Of a stretch of 64,000 nucleotides of DNA, positions 20,510 through 33,545 are shown in pieces (position 1 is the first letter of the stretch; each line of letters opens with the position of its first letter). The translations under genes and the position numbers were made by a program. The notes under the pieces were generated by a model. The model was not told the origin of the DNA. It did no database searches and saw nothing but the letters and a program-made list of their open reading frames with translations. Origin of the DNA: Ilyonectria destructans (lineage: Eukaryota > Ascomycota > Sordariomycetes > Hypocreales > Nectriaceae); the NCBI GenBank assembly GCA_020740775.1, contig JAHEWK010000009.1, positions 1,984,001 to 2,048,000 on the forward strand, written 5' to 3'.

Positions 20510-21414
20510 ATCCAATCCTACCTTACACGTAAGTTCCCTTCTTAGCGCAAGCTGTCCCAGCGACTGACAGTCCATTAGATCCTAGCACAGCGCTCCACTT
20601 TCATTGCAAGACTCGTTGTGGATTAGATATGATGCAAGGGCCGGCATAGTAGCAGAGTTGGAGTCAAGTCCTCTACAGTTCCCACTTGTCTCCTGAGTGG
20701 CCCTCGCTCCCCTAGACTCGACTTTTTAGACGACCTCTTGCTTCTTATATGTACCCTCGTTAGATGGCTGAAATTTAGGGTCGGACGTGTCCGAAATGGC
20801 GATACGAAACTACTGGAACTTTCCCGGGGTTAGATACGGAGATTATTAGAGCTCAATTAAGTGGAACGATGATATTCTCCTTTTATTTGGTGCCCGTGGT
20901 GCCGGCGAATTCCTGCATAAGTGACGATACGTGTGGTTTAATAAGTAGCTGGCGTTGGTCAGGTGGGAGATCTCAAATATCCCATATGTCACCTTTCCAT
21001 GTCTAAACTGGCTTTCCGATAATGTCTTGGTGACGGCTGTCTGATACGCCTTCGAGAAATTGGACATGGCCTTCTGAGTTTTGATAATTACTGATATTTC
21101 CTATGTTTGCCATGACTCAAGGGGAGTTTAACGCCAAATGAAGTCGCTGGGTACTTGTATTTTATTTTTAATGGGGATGAAAGGTTCTAAAATGTAAAAC
21201 ACATAATAAGTCTTGTATTGGTTCATGGTGGCCATCGTATGTGCAAAGCTCGTCCTCCGCAATAGGGCTCTAGGGGCTGTAAGGCGCAGCTAGAGCACAT
21301 TGACGAATTGGAGGATGGATGTCAAGTCCTAGTATCTTATTGAAGCCTGACGCAATCTGCGTGTTATGATTAGGCATAACTGCGGACGCCCCACCGCAGG
21401 TCACACAAAGCCAA
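20510..21414. other. Intergenic
   Basis: About 900 bp with no supported gene apart from one GGCCGGCATAG motif at 20639. Confidence 0.5.
20639..20649 (+). promoter_or_regulatory. GGCCGGCATAG motif, copy 3
   Basis: Third exact copy, 130 bp after the UbiA stop codon. Confidence 0.35.
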
Positions 21415-23060
21415 GACGTAGGACTTGGACGAATCTAACCAAGTTTTACGAGAGGCTGTTCATGCAACTTCGCCAGGCCATCCAGACCCTGTGAGCCGAT
21501 TAGCTCTATTGGAAGATAAGTTCGGTGATAAATTCTCCGAAATGAGAATGAAGGTGTATCACGATGATGCCAATCAGCTCAAGTAGGAAATCATCAACAC
21601 CATTTCTAGGGACGATCCAAACAGGGCTGCATGACTCGGCTACTTGGCTCTCGGACTTTGGATGAGCTGTTCAATGATGGGAACAATAGCTGAGCTTGAT
21701 GCATCGGTCTAAGCAACTAGGCAGGCTGTCCAAGAAGCCCCACAGGATCGTCCGCTTCGGCTGGTGTGGTCAAATACTTTGGGAGTTCAGTTGCTCGAGA
21801 GATACAAGATGACCGGGGCAATAATTCATCTCGACCACGCCATTGATGTCATGCCAAAAATACTGCAAGATGTTGCCGAATACGATGAAAACCAAGCCAC
21901 CTGGTCAGGTAACCTTGCTTGCTACCTAGAGGCAAGATTTGACAGGACGAGCGCAAATCGTGACCTTGATGAGGCTATTCGGCTTGAGCGACAATCGGTC
22001 GAAGCTACTCCAGAAGATCTTATGCATCGAGGCCCGCTCTTACACACCCTTGCGGATGGTCTCAACAAGAGATACGATAGAAAGGCGGAACTGCATGATC
22101 TTGAAGAAGCGATTCAGTTGGTGTTCGAAGCTGTTCAAACAACTCCAAAGTCGCACGAAAAAAAACCTGCGCTCCTCCATCTTCTGGGGACTTTACTTCA
22201 AAGTCGATATTTCGCGGCAGGTAGAACGGTTGATCTAGACATAGCTGTTGAAATGTTCGGGGGATCCGTCGAGACGAGCGAAGCGAGGTCCCCAGACCGA
22301 AGAGGCAGCTCGATTCTCTCAGCTCGGTCTTGGGCTAGGGCATAGATACGCTCAAAAAAAGGCGATATCTGACCGCGAGGAGGCCATTTTCTGTCATTTA
22401 ACCGCCTTAGGCCACACGAACTCGCCCACAATCACCCGCGTAGATTCTGGAGCCTCCCTGTTCCAGGTGTACGCAAGAGCTCATAAATGGGAGGATGCCT
22501 ACGAGACTGCAACGGTAGCGGTCGGCCTCACCCCAAACTGACGCCACGATCACTTCAAAATACCGATAAGCGACATACCCTTGGTCAGGTTAAGGGGCTT
22601 CCTTCGCGCGGAGCGACCGCTGCTCTACGTGCAGGAAAGGGACCGTTAGCAGCCTTGGACTTTCTTGACCAGGGCCGTGGCTTACTCGTGACATCGCTAG
22701 AGGAGATGCGAGCAGATGTCCTGGATCTGAGATAAAGGTATCCTCAGCTGGCAGAGAGATTTGTCATTTTACGAGACAAGCTGGAGATACCAGTTAGTCG
22801 TATGACTTTGTTCAGGGATGAAGCCATCGACCCTTCCCTGGAAGCCCAAGCGAGTCGACGTTACGAGGCTGGCAATAAGCTCGATACGCTGATCATGGAG
22901 ATCCGCCAGCAAACTGGGTTCGAGTATTTCTTGCGCGCCCCCAGTGAAAAGGAAATTCGAGCTGCTGCGGAATGCGGCCCTATCGCTGTCATTAACACTT
23001 GTGAGGCGGGTGTGAATCAGATACGGCACCTAGCCCAAACCAGCATCGACAGCAGCTAGA
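21415..23060 (+). pseudogene. Degenerate TPR-CHAT protein gene
   Basis: Pieces in different frames on the plus strand read as one TPR-type protein: DLDESNQVLREAVHATSPGH near 21426, then an open 193-codon piece (21764-22345) with repeated motifs such as RDLDEAIRLERQSVEATPED and HDLEEAIQLVFEAVQTTP. A frameshift follows, then YARAHKWEDAYETATVAVGL, then AALDFLDQGRGLLVTSLEEM ending in TAA, then SRRYEAGNKLDTLIMEIRQQ. The last pieces match the linker before CHAT (caspase-like) domains in fungal TPR-CHAT proteins. The CHAT catalytic part itself is missing. Several stops and frame changes make it a dead gene. Confidence 0.75.
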
Positions 23061-23266
23061 TTAATGGAAAGGCTTGTTACAGATCCCGATCCCAGCTTGC
23101 CCCAGAAGCCAGCGAGTCCAGTTCTTCCATTTTTGCCTGTAGATATTACAATTCCAAATCAAAAAGGTGCGCTATCGCCTTAGTATGGGCTATTGTTACA
23201 CTGAAAACGATGTCGGTAACTAAAGGCACCTTAGTTTAATCAAATAGCTAGTAAGGCATAAATTCC

Positions 23267-26200
23267 CTAGAAAAACCGTCTGTTTTCTTCTCTTGTCTTC
23301 TCCCGATATTCTCGGAGAAGCCGCTTGCCGCGTTCCGCTTCGGCTACAACATATCCCAATCCATACTTTTCTGGGTTCTGGCAAATAGGACAATTGGCAA
23401 TAAAGCCATCGTCTGCATCCTCATCGGGCTGAAATTCTCTGGCATCAACGTATTGATCACCGTCTTCGTCATCGTACCAAACGTCTCCGTCATCGTCCAT
23501 TTCTGCACGGTAGCCGGCCAACTGCAGCGCGTTGACAAGTAAACGGACGAGAGGGAAACGGGACAGCTGTCGGCGGCCCTCTGGTGTGGCGATTGTGTGA
23601 TAGAATAGCGTGGTTTGTTTGAATGTATCCCAATGTTCCGCATACCGCAACATCCAACGTTCTTGTTCGTCTTCGACGTACACATCCTCCTCACTTAGTT
23701 TTTGTCCACCATTGTATTCGTCGTGATTACTCCGCATAATTTGGCACTGGTAAAACTTGTAGCTGTCCATATTCTCCAGACTGCTGGCTCCTAACGGGGG
23801 TTGAACTCCAGCGTCAAAGCTCGGCCTATTAGACTCCCGCTCGTCATCTGAGTGAGCATCTGACCAGGATATGATACCCCGTGAAGTCCAAGAGGCGAGA
23901 AAGGCAGGTGTTCTGTCTCTTTCATTATTCTCATATGCTGCTTTCAAGGCGTTAGATGGAAAACTAGGACAAGATTCATCCAAGCGACGCAAGACTGGGT
24001 TTTTGTATGCACATCGTCTTGCCATTTCCGGGGTCTTGATCTGGCCGAAATGATAGTACCATGGCTTAATACCGCCATCTGAAATGGCCATTAATGGTAT
24101 ATTGCTGCTAATGAAGGTGTCGTGTGGATTTGAGCCGTGCAAGAGTAGGTGGCTCAGAATGCCTTCCAATTGTATAAAATGAATAGGCACGTTTCCGTGG
24201 CGAAGCGCGGCTCCTTCCCAAATCGAATACCAGGCGTTGCCAGAGTTATAATCCAACCGAGAAGTGTCGGCACCAGAAAAGAGGAGCCAGTGGCCCATTT
24301 CGTAGTTCGAATTCTGCCTGAGGGCTCTCCCTAATGGATACCAAAGCGATTCGGCCCCTCCAACCCAACCTATCGGAGCACCAGCTGCAGTGAGAATACC
24401 GGCGAAACAAACATTGTTGAACGATGCAGTGGCATCCAGTGCTCTTCCACCAGTCGCTTGCATAGTCGGGTCCATTTTGACGACTTCCAGACCAAAAAGC
24501 AGTTCTTTGAGATCGTTTGCTTGAACGGCTCCCGCTAGCAAGTGCGATGGCTGGTCCAGTGGGTTCCAATCTGAAAATCCGGTGGATCGTAGTAAATTCA
24601 TCTTCCATTTAAAAAAGCCCACTTGTCGATATCCTAAGCAGGAAGACGGATTCTCTGTGAAAGAATCCAGCTCTGCGCCATGGTGGAGGAACATAGAGAC
24701 TACGTCGACGAGGCCCATGAGAAATGCAGAAAGGACTGCGGGCGAACTGTCTTGTTAGCATGTGCTTGGTGGCTGGCCTGCAAATCGTATACTTACAAGC
24801 GCTTTCTACCGCTCTCAAATATATTGGGGCTGCATCCATTCTCGAGAAGATATTGAATCACTCTGTGACCTCGAAAGATTTGTGGACCAAAATGGAAAAC
24901 AACTTTGTCCATAACGTGCTAAATTCAATTGTCAATCTCACTTTCTTGTCATGGCATACCAGATTTCGGCCACCCACCTGCAGCAGATTGGCCCTCATAT
25001 CGTGATCCAAATCATGGACACTTGCCTGTCCGGTTTCTATTAAGTATCGCACAGTTGAGAGATCCCAATCGCGACAAGCTGAAAATATTGGATCCTTGGA
25101 TGATCGAATATGAAGAGTGGTCATTGAACAACTAAGCAAGGGAATACTCATCCAAGCCCGCGCAAAATGTCTGGCTTTGATCTCGAAATACACCAGCCGC
25201 TGTCCAAGTAGGTAGATCCTTGCTCTCAGGGCCGCGCGGGCTTTCCATGAGTTCTTTGTCACCATGAGACCCGTTGAGAGTACTAAGCCAGGCTTAAATG
25301 AATGGCCCGGTTGCGATTTATCGTCTGGCCCGCAAGTGTAAGAATATTTGGCGATGATCTTCTTCCAATCGTGTTCTGACTTTCTCTCCTGCATCATAGT
25401 CTCGAAATCAGGCCCAATTTCATGTTTCTTGAATCTTGTCGGGACGCCGCTTGGATTTAGTGGTTGTCTTGGTATCTCGATCGTCCGTTTTCTATGCGTA
25501 GTTTGCATTTCAGGAAGTGGTGTGATATATTTTGATCCGGATAGGCGACATTGAATGTCCTGCCTCAAACTCGACAACTCACCCAACGTTTCTTTGTGAG
25601 ATTTATTGAATTCCTAAGATATGTTGTCAGCCTAGGCCGTTACGCCCTTGGACTTTGACATACGCTGACTGTTATCTGGCTTTGATTCTGCGACTGCACT
25701 ATGCTCGAAAGCAAATGCTTGGTTCCAATAGAGTCTGCTCTTTGCTCATCTTGAAGCTTCTCCATTGCATGCCTTATGCTAGCTGAGGTTTCCTGCAAAA
25801 ATCAGCTACCATCAGAATGAATATTCAATATTACACAAGGACATGTCGTACTTCACTTGATGTTACACTTGTCTGTGCTCGGAAGCAAAGCTTGATTTCC
25901 TCAACAGAGTTCGTCATCTCGGAATAAAACGATTCTTGCGACAGTCGTAAAGCAGCAATTGACGAACGATTCAAAGAAGCTATCCGTCTGATAAATCCAA
26001 CACGTCAGCAGTGGTTAAAGGGCGCCAGCTTGTATGCAAGAGGCTAGGTGACTCACACTGAGAGAAGGCTGAGAATAACGTCCAAGGAAGTTTCTGATCC
26101 CTTCAATTCTTCGATAATCGCATAGGACTTTCTTTTCTCGATAGCTGCCCAACGAAGACTGTTCTTGACATTTGAACAATTCGATGTTGGCTTCTGGGTA

Positions 26201-26502
26201 TTTTGCAGGGTCTGCAGATTCCCTAGAGCCACCACGTTTACTTCCAAGCACCCATGGATCAAATCCTTATGGGCATCTGGCAGAAGATATTCAGCGTGAG
26301 CATCAGTCAAGTCCATGTGGAGATCTTGGATGTGTTGCAGGAGTAGTCGAAGCTGATCGAGCTTTCTGCTCAACTGTGCGAGTTCTTTTGGTGCGTTGAT
26401 GAATGATTGAACAAGCCGGTGTGCCTGGTTCCCAGATTTGATACACAGCTGGATCAGCTGCGCAAGAGCGGCAGTCGCTCCGATGACCTCAAAGGGCTCC
26501 AT
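23267..26502 (-). CDS. HeLo-like N-terminal domain plus ankyrin-type protein
   Basis: Six exons join in frame: 26502-26057, 25987-25852, 25792-25664, 25613-24978, 24918-24810, 24735-23267, giving 974 aa. The N terminus (MEPFEVIGATAALAQLIQLC, then LSRKLDQLRLLLQHI) fits the fungal HeLo-like/STAND N-terminal domain. The middle carries degenerate ankyrin-like units (DLSTVRYLIETGQASVHDLD; HRVIQYLLENGCSPN; GLVDVVSMFLHHGAELD). The C terminus is acidic with an isolated CPICQNPEKYG motif that could bind metal. HeLo-like domains are found on fungal cell-death and NLR-type proteins. The fifth intron donor (24809) is the least certain. The second such gene is at 31-33.5 kb on the same strand. Confidence 0.72.
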
Positions 26503-29500
26503 TCTGACTGAATAGACGAAATCTGCCACGCAAGGTGAGAATACGAGCGTCTGTGAAAGAGGAATCAAGAGACGGAAAGTTGACGAATGTAAATTGGAGG
26601 GCAGAGCCTGATTTTCAACCCATCAGATTGGCAAGGCTGTATTCACCCCGCACAAGGCACCCTTATACGGATCTACGATGTGCACTTTGCCTTATCGCCT
26701 GCGTCATCGACACCCAATCTCAAGCCAACACGTTGCTACGTAACGTGTCATCCATCCTTGAGCACCAAATCATAGGTGGAAGCTGAGCAGCCACAACTGG
26801 CGACCGGATCCCAGCATGCGCAAGAGAACCTGAGATGGCTTTCAATGATCCATGTCGCATGAAGGATTTGCATTATAAAATGAGGTACTCTATTTCAGAA
26901 TTATCGCATTCCCGGTAGGCCATGTAATTTCCTACCGGCTTTACGCCTGACGAGGCAGTGCTTGTACACAGCCCCATGTCATCCTCCACCAAGCCTCCTG
27001 GGCATTATTTGTTTGCAGCAGGCTTTCATACTCAAGTGCTCTGATAGCCCTTACGAAAGATACCAAACAGGCCTTGGTACAGACTCGCCCATGGCTTGTC
27101 GGAAATTTCCACTCTCCTTGGTGTGGACTTAGGAGTTCTTGAGCGACGCTGCCTTGTCCGGTTTCTGTGAGGCCAATAAAGCCGCATATCTTCTGACAAA
27201 GGTACTAATTACATGTCACACTTCGAATTATCTTTCTGCTTATTGGTTGCGGCCTCTCAACGTTTCTTTTTCTGAGTCATCTCAATAATAGGTGTGCATG
27301 CGATACATGCTTCGCCCTCCATCAGCTCAAATCTCTGTCCGCAATGTGTAACATACCCATTCAAGTGACTGTTAGGCAGAACATAAGTAAGTAGTGCGGG
27401 GTGTTTGGGTCCGGTGTAATCCCCAGAGATGATATTTTTTAATCAGTGATGTTTTCATGCCCAGCGGGTTGATTGTTGGTGTCGCGATTACAAGCTTACT
27501 GTCTTGTACGTCTGCCTCGATAGAGTAGACACGACAATGTCGTTTTCCCGGGGGAACTTGATAAATATTCCAATGATTTTCCAGGTAACATAATCTACGG
27601 GATGCAAGCAATATAGCGGCGACTAACCGGACATTTCTTCTGGTTGTTCTGGTTTGGTAGGCCCGGTCTGATCGACCCTGGTTCTACGCAAGGCGACTCT
27701 CCTGACCATGTACCTGCAAATATCCCCAAACTTCATGCGGAAACAAAGAATCCTTTGTGGCAACGATTGCTGTGTTTCATTCTCTTATGCGACCTGCATA
27801 TTGGTCTTGATTTGCACGTGCAAGCCAATTTCGGACATATGATGAGTAGTCACGTCTCAACTTCTCTGATGTTGGTCGAGGGTGATTACTGATATCGCCG
27901 GCCTAGGGTCATTTTCGAGGCTCAAGAATATCTAATCAAGTTAAATGCGATAATCGCCCATGTCTCTTTGGGGCTTCACATAGCAGGAGATATCTTGGGT
28001 GCGTTGGGTAAAGAAAAACTTCGGAACTAAAAGAATGTTGATGGAATGACGGGCAATACCACTTAATTGAAGTTGGTCGAGTGAGTTTGGGAGATGGGGT
28101 GGGGTGGTCTTGGCGGCGATCGGGCAAAATTGATGGTCGTCCGTGTTCCGAACGGGCGTCACGGACATGACGGACTGCATAATTATGTCTTAAATGCTGG
28201 GTAAAGAGGGACCCAGGTGAGTAATACCCAAAGTGAGCGAGGAATACACAAACTCTAAATGTTTAATCCCCTTGTCATGTGCATCGTAATACATCCACGG
28301 TTGGTGATGGTGGAAGCCAGAGTAAGCATCACGGTTCTGGTGTGCCGGTATTGGTAAACTCTCGATGGCCGGTGGACCCCAGTTGAAAATCTCGGCCAAA
28401 TGGCCATCATGGATAATGTGGAGATTCTGGCCCGGGATCGAAATGGTTACTGACATATCGGTGCGTTGAGATACGAAAAATACGAAAGCCTCCGTGAAAC
28501 CCTCCGTGACGGCCGGATGGGCGCTGCTATAAATTGTAGATCGGCCGAGCGGGGAAGGAAATCGGATTTCGCTACCAACACCGGAGATCCACATAGACGC
28601 CGTCGGCCCAAATCATACCCCCATTTTGAATTCCGCTCGGAGCCATCATCCAATAAGCAACGGCCCATGCAGGCCCTAGCGACCCAGCCGGAGAATATAG
28701 GACAATGCCGTCGGGTCAGCCGGGACAGGGCTGCAAATTTGCGCTGTCGTCATATCTCAGCCATGAGCTTACTTGCCGGTGACGCAAGGACACCCTGCTT
28801 TGGGAAATGGGCGAAACTACAGACAAGGGGCCGGCGGTTACTAACATTAGAAAGAATCTCGCGAGATGCGAGTTCACTGGTCCCAGACACCTTCAACGCA
28901 TGAGCTTATCCAGGCCACCGGCCTCAAACCCGGCGTGTCCCAGCTCGGCTCTGTGCGGTTGCAGATCGTCAATCTCACACCCGTAGTCTGACACGGGTGA
29001 TCCTTGCGTCAATTGTCCCAGCCCTTTGTCTCCAGATAAATTAGCCGCAAGGCACCCTGGAAGCAGATGAGCAGGTAAAATACGAACAATCAACAAGCCA
29101 CACATACGCGGCTAGACATCACATATGGGTCGCTCATTACCTCTCTACGCGTACAGCGCCACGTTGGCATCATTCATGACGCTGTTTCACATCTCACAAC
29201 TATCCCGAAATGGATATCTCCGAGCTGCAACGCAACTGGCTCCAAGGGAATGGTGGTCAGACCCAGCGCAGCCCCCGAGCCTAAGATTCACTTCTGCAGC
29301 GCCATCTGCCATGTTATGCTTACCCTTGACTATCCAACCATACGAGGTAGGGGAATGGGCGCTACAACCTCACCGGCGGGCGTGCTCGAATAACTAACCG
29401 CATTGGGTAAAATAGATGCGACGGTATAACCTCGTCGACAGGTGTGGGCCTGTCTTGAGGCTCAGGACAGAGCCACAGATCCACCATGGGCCATGTGTCA

Positions 29501-29967
29501 TGTTCTGCTTACCCCCCGAATAATTAAACCCTATAAGGTAAAATAAATGGTGGGCTACTCTCGCTGACGGGCGCCGGCCCTCTCTTGAGGCTGAGACGCA
29601 GCCTTCTCGTTGGTCACTTCGGTAATCCACCGCTCCTTGGCAGAGGTGCGAGTGCGAGCCAAGTGCTGACGATGAATGGGGCACGGCCACACACGACGCG
29701 CAATCGAATCGGCTTTCGTCGTTGCATTTTAGATTCCGTAGGGCTTTTCTCGTTGGGCGTTAACCGTGGTGGTGGTGGGAGAGGGTTCCCTGCCGGATGA
29801 GATGAGACGAGACAAAGTTCTTTTGGTGCTATATAGACTGCTTATCCCTCGATGAGATAATTTGTTTGTCAACAGCAGACCAACTCGGCAACAACAAGAC
29901 GCTACAGTCCAACTCCTCAACACGAAACCACAGTAAATCGAGCCGACAACACCCAACTACCATCACG
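26503..29967. other. 3.4-kb intergenic region
   Basis: There is no confident gene. An 88-codon minus ORF at 28190-28456 has no recognisable domain. Diverged tandem repeats lie at 29300-29600. The last few hundred bases are the presumed RTA1 promoter. Confidence 0.5.
29300..29605. repeat. Three diverged ~100-bp tandem units
   Basis: ATGTTATGCTTACCC (29311) recurs as ATGTTCTGCTTACCC (29500), and GGTAAAATAGATG (29406) recurs as GGTAAAATAAATG (29538). TCTTGAGGCTCAG and TCTTGAGGCTGAG follow. Most differences I compared are transitions. Confidence 0.5.
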
Positions 29968-30928
29968 ATGGTCAACAGCCACAACCTCACCCGGGACGAT
30001 GCCTTCTCCTCGGAGAACCTGTGCAACCTCGACATCTGTCCTCTCGATTGGACCATGTACGGCTACCTGCCGTCGCTCGCGGCCAACATCACCTTCATTG
30101 TCCTCTTCGCAATGCTCGGCGCCATCCATGGCTACCTTGGTTTCCGTTGGAAGAGCTGGGGCTTCATGGCCGGCATGATTGCAGGTTGTGCCGCGGAGAT
30201 ACTAGGCTATGCTGGACGTATCATTCTCCACGACAACCCTTTCTCTTACGAGGGCTTTTTGATCCAGATTGGTGAGTCCCGTGTTCTCCGTCCTTCTCTC
30301 TCTTGTGCTAACTCCTGTAGTCTGCCTGACCTTTGCTCCCGTCTTCTTCACCGCATCGATCTACATCACTCTTTCCAAGACCATCGAATTCCTCGACGCA
30401 TCGCTCTCTCGCATCAAGCCGAAGTTCTTCTACTGGTTCTTCATTCCCTTCGATCTCGTCTGCCTCATCCTCCAGGCCCTCGGCGGTGGAATGTCAGCTG
30501 GCTCCGATGGCGATGACATTGGCGTTGACATCTCGATGGCCGGTCTCGTCTTGCAGGTTATTGTCCTGGTTCTCTTCATCATCGTCTTCTGCGACTACAT
30601 GTTCCGCTACTGGCGCTCCGGCCACGCTGCTCGCTTTACCTGGCGTCTTAAGACTTTTTTCGCCGGCCTCTGTATCGCCACCCTCTTGATCCTTATCCGC
30701 TGCGCCTACCGTGTCGCCGAGTTGAAAGATGGCTATGACGGAGAGCTTTTCAGAGACGAAGCAACATTCATCGTCCTCGAGGGTGTTGCCATTGTCCTAG
30801 CCGCCGCTGCCTTGTGCTTCGGCCATCCCGGCCTCCTCATCAAGCCTTCCGCCATCGAAGGGCGAAGCTCGTCCCCTTCCAACAGAGAAAAGGGGTTTGG
30901 TTCCTCTGGAAGTTCCGGACCTAACTAA
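29968..30928 (+). CDS. RTA1-family seven-TM protein
   Basis: Two exons, 29968-30271 and 30321-30928 (49-bp intron), encode 303 aa. Seven hydrophobic segments are readable. Family landmarks are GYAGRIILHDNPFSYEGFLIQ, FAPVFFTASIYITLSKTIEF, FFIPFDLVCLILQALGGGM and IRCAYRVAEL near the sixth helix. RTA1-like proteins are plasma-membrane or ER proteins linked to lipid translocation and resistance to toxic amphiphiles; this is family knowledge. The C-terminal tail is Ser-rich and cytoplasmic. It lies between two HeLo-like/ankyrin genes that point the other way. Confidence 0.92.
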
Positions 30929-31360
30929 GAATGGTCAACACAAATTGGTTTTGTTTATACGTTACCTAAAGAGGTTTTGGCAGGCTCATCTTTGAGCTTG
31001 CAAGTAGTATAGTGCATGGTGACGGCAAACAGGGAAGGGGCAGGCAGGATTTGGCGTCAAGCCCCAGCATAGAAGTTTCCTTTACTTTCTGACATGTATT
31101 TCATTCATTTAAGAACACCTATACACTGTATTGGTACAGATTTTGGACACTATATGGATTTTACACCCGATCTACTATTTTCAGCATCTTCAATCAATTT
31201 ATTAACACCAAAATATAATGCAACGGTGCGGAACAAGCGCATTCCTTGCGCGTGAGTCTCCTCCGCTTCTTCCACTGTGATCATGCTTATCCTCCACGGT
31301 AATGATATATTCGGCCGCGGAATAGGGAACTCACGGCTAAGTGAGTATTTAGTCTTCGTT
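30929..31360. other. Intergenic between convergent genes
   Basis: 430 bp containing the two 3' ends. Nothing else is seen. Confidence 0.5.
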
Positions 31361-33545
31361 TTAATACTCATATTCATCTCCCTCACTGTCATCATCGTCC
31401 TCGCTGTCATCCGGCCATGCTCCTGGCACGGGGTTCGGTGTTTTCACTTGCCACTTCGGACCCTCCACAAGCCTCCAGAACTCTCCTGCCAACCTTTCGA
31501 AATCAGGATCCCAGTCGAATTTCCAGTCTTTTGGGCAGGACCCGCGCTTTGTCAAGACAAGAGAGTATCCTAACATCGGGAGGCGGATTGGTTGTCGGAT
31601 TTGCGTTGCTATTCCAAGCTCCGGCTCACCTCGAACAAGTGCAATCTCTTGCTGAATGTATTCTTCAATATCCACACCCACCTCATTCAAGTCTTCTAAC
31701 CACATCGAAATGGCTTCCGTAAATCGAGGATGGATCATGCCGAAGTCAGAGATGTATTTCTGGCACATTTCCAATGATCCACAGAGCAGTGGCTTACCCG
31801 TGACAAAGCTTTGAGCTGAAGCCACCTCCCTCGCAGATGCCCCAGTAAACAACCACCTCATGATCGAGCGCCATACCTCCACTTCGTGATGCACGTCCTC
31901 CAAAACTGCCTCTACATATGCGAGCAAAAGCCATGGAATACAGCTCCCCGTCTGTGCCCGCAACAGCGCCGGCGAAAGACGGTAATTCCGCTGCAAGATT
32001 GATAGAAGCAGATGCGGATCAACAAGATCGGCCGGTGGAAGCGACGAAAACCAAGAGCTTAGTATTAGTCGGTCGTAATGTGGGAAGCTTGTGTCAAGGA
32101 TAAGATCCAGAACCCCGGGAGTGCGCCATACCTCCAATCTCAAGAGCCAATAACGGTCTGTTCGATTGATCGGCCTGTCCAGGCACTCACATTCGTGACT
32201 GAACCCATCCTCGTTAGACCAAATGCTGAATAATTGCAATTTGATCCCCATCTTTGGTACAACTGATTGATTTTCCAGGATACACCTCAGGATTGCGACT
32301 TCGGAAACGTCACTAACCTTCAGCCCCATGGTACTCAATATACTCATAAGTTCTGGCTGAAGATATCTGATTGCAAGCTATTAACTATCAGCTCCTTGCA
32401 CACAGCGGCGGTCGGGTCAGCCAGGGTGATCTTACGCCAAGCAGCGTTTCTCCAGATGGGTGGCGATCGTATAATGAGGCCTCGTTCCTTTCGAACGCTT
32501 GGAGGAGCAAATCCGACCGCCCTTGCCTCACATATTCAAAGGCCCGGCTATTTTCTGGACGAGTAATCCAAGGCTTCAGGTGGAATGTCCATCCATGGGA
32601 TGCCTGGAAGGCTTGAAAGTCCCAGGCCTTCTTTAATAACCATAGTGGGAACTGAATTCGGGCTTGATGGACTGGGTAAAGTCAGCATGATCAATCCCAA
32701 TGGTTAATATCCTGACTTAGCTACCTCGTATCTTGCCAGAGCCCGCGATGGATTCAGACTTAGCGTCCACCTCAGTTTCTTGATAAGAAAAGGTGCATGG
32801 GAACATGGAGCTTCGCCACGGAATACTCTTAATGGCAAATGATGATTTTTCTTCAGTCCATCGTTTGCCCATACTGAGCGTGGTGGAAGAAGCTTCATTA
32901 TTCATGCAAACAGTTTCGTCCAGTTGTTGAGATTCGACGTGTTCCTCGACAGTATTGATTCTGGAAGCGTCTTTCAGTCGGCCTTCTTCGGTCCGCTCCT
33001 CTTCTCTTAGTGCTCGGAACTCGGAAATCATAATTGATGGCTGCATCCTCGTCAAAGCACTATCAAAGTTTAGCTACCCTCCTTCTGGCAAGCTAAGAGG
33101 AGACTTACATCAAATACGTCTGCTGTGATAGCGACAGAAATTGCAGCGCAGATTGAAGTCGCTTTTGATACTCTTCGACGATTCCTTTTTTGAGCCTTAC
33201 CTTGAACCGTGCAAGGGTTCTCTTACCCTTCCGGGCCGACTCGATCTGCTGTTGCATGTCCTGTACCATCCCCTCTAGGCTCGCCGTCGCCTTTTGACAG
33301 TATTTCAAGCTGAGCTTCCCAGCACTATCGTGGTCGACCATGTTGCGGGTTTGCTGGAACTCGGATTCCATTTCTTGGAGTGCAGGCGCAAGCATTTCCA
33401 GTTGCTCAATACACAGCTGGATCTGTTCGGGCACATCTTGCACCTCGTCCCAGAGGCGCTTCAGCTTGAGGGCGCTTGTTCCCAGTTTCCCTGCCACTCC
33501 AACAACAGCGATGATGCTGGATACGAGACCCAGAGTCTCTGCCAT
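31361..33545 (-). CDS. HeLo-like N-terminal domain / ankyrin-family protein
   Basis: Four exons join in frame with canonical introns: 33545-33109, 33059-32725, 32671-32436, 32377-31361, giving 674 aa. The start is the classic MAETLGLVSSIIAVVGVAGK followed by LKLKRLWDEVQDVPEQIQLC, the HeLo-like N-terminal domain in many fungal ankyrin and NLR proteins. The second block (FPLWLLKKAWDFQAFQASHG, then FERNEASLYDRHPSGETLL) is the conserved stretch seen between this domain and ankyrin repeats. The remainder has weak repeat character and ends in an acidic tail (DDSEDDDDSEGDEYEY). Function unknown; a cell-death or self-recognition role is inferred from the N terminus only. Confidence 0.85.

Noticed and set aside
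13000..20700. Classical secondary-metabolite cluster
   Set aside because: No PKS, NRPS, class I terpene synthase or P450 was found. Only the UbiA-type enzyme suggests biosynthesis, so this is reported as a possibility only.
28190..28456. 88-codon minus ORF starting MSVTISIPGQ
   Set aside because: Somewhat protein-like but matches no family I know. No introns or neighbours support it.
28855..28990. Short plus ORF reading MRVHWSQTPSTHELIQATGL
   Set aside because: Only 42 codons; I could not tie it to a family or to adjacent exons.
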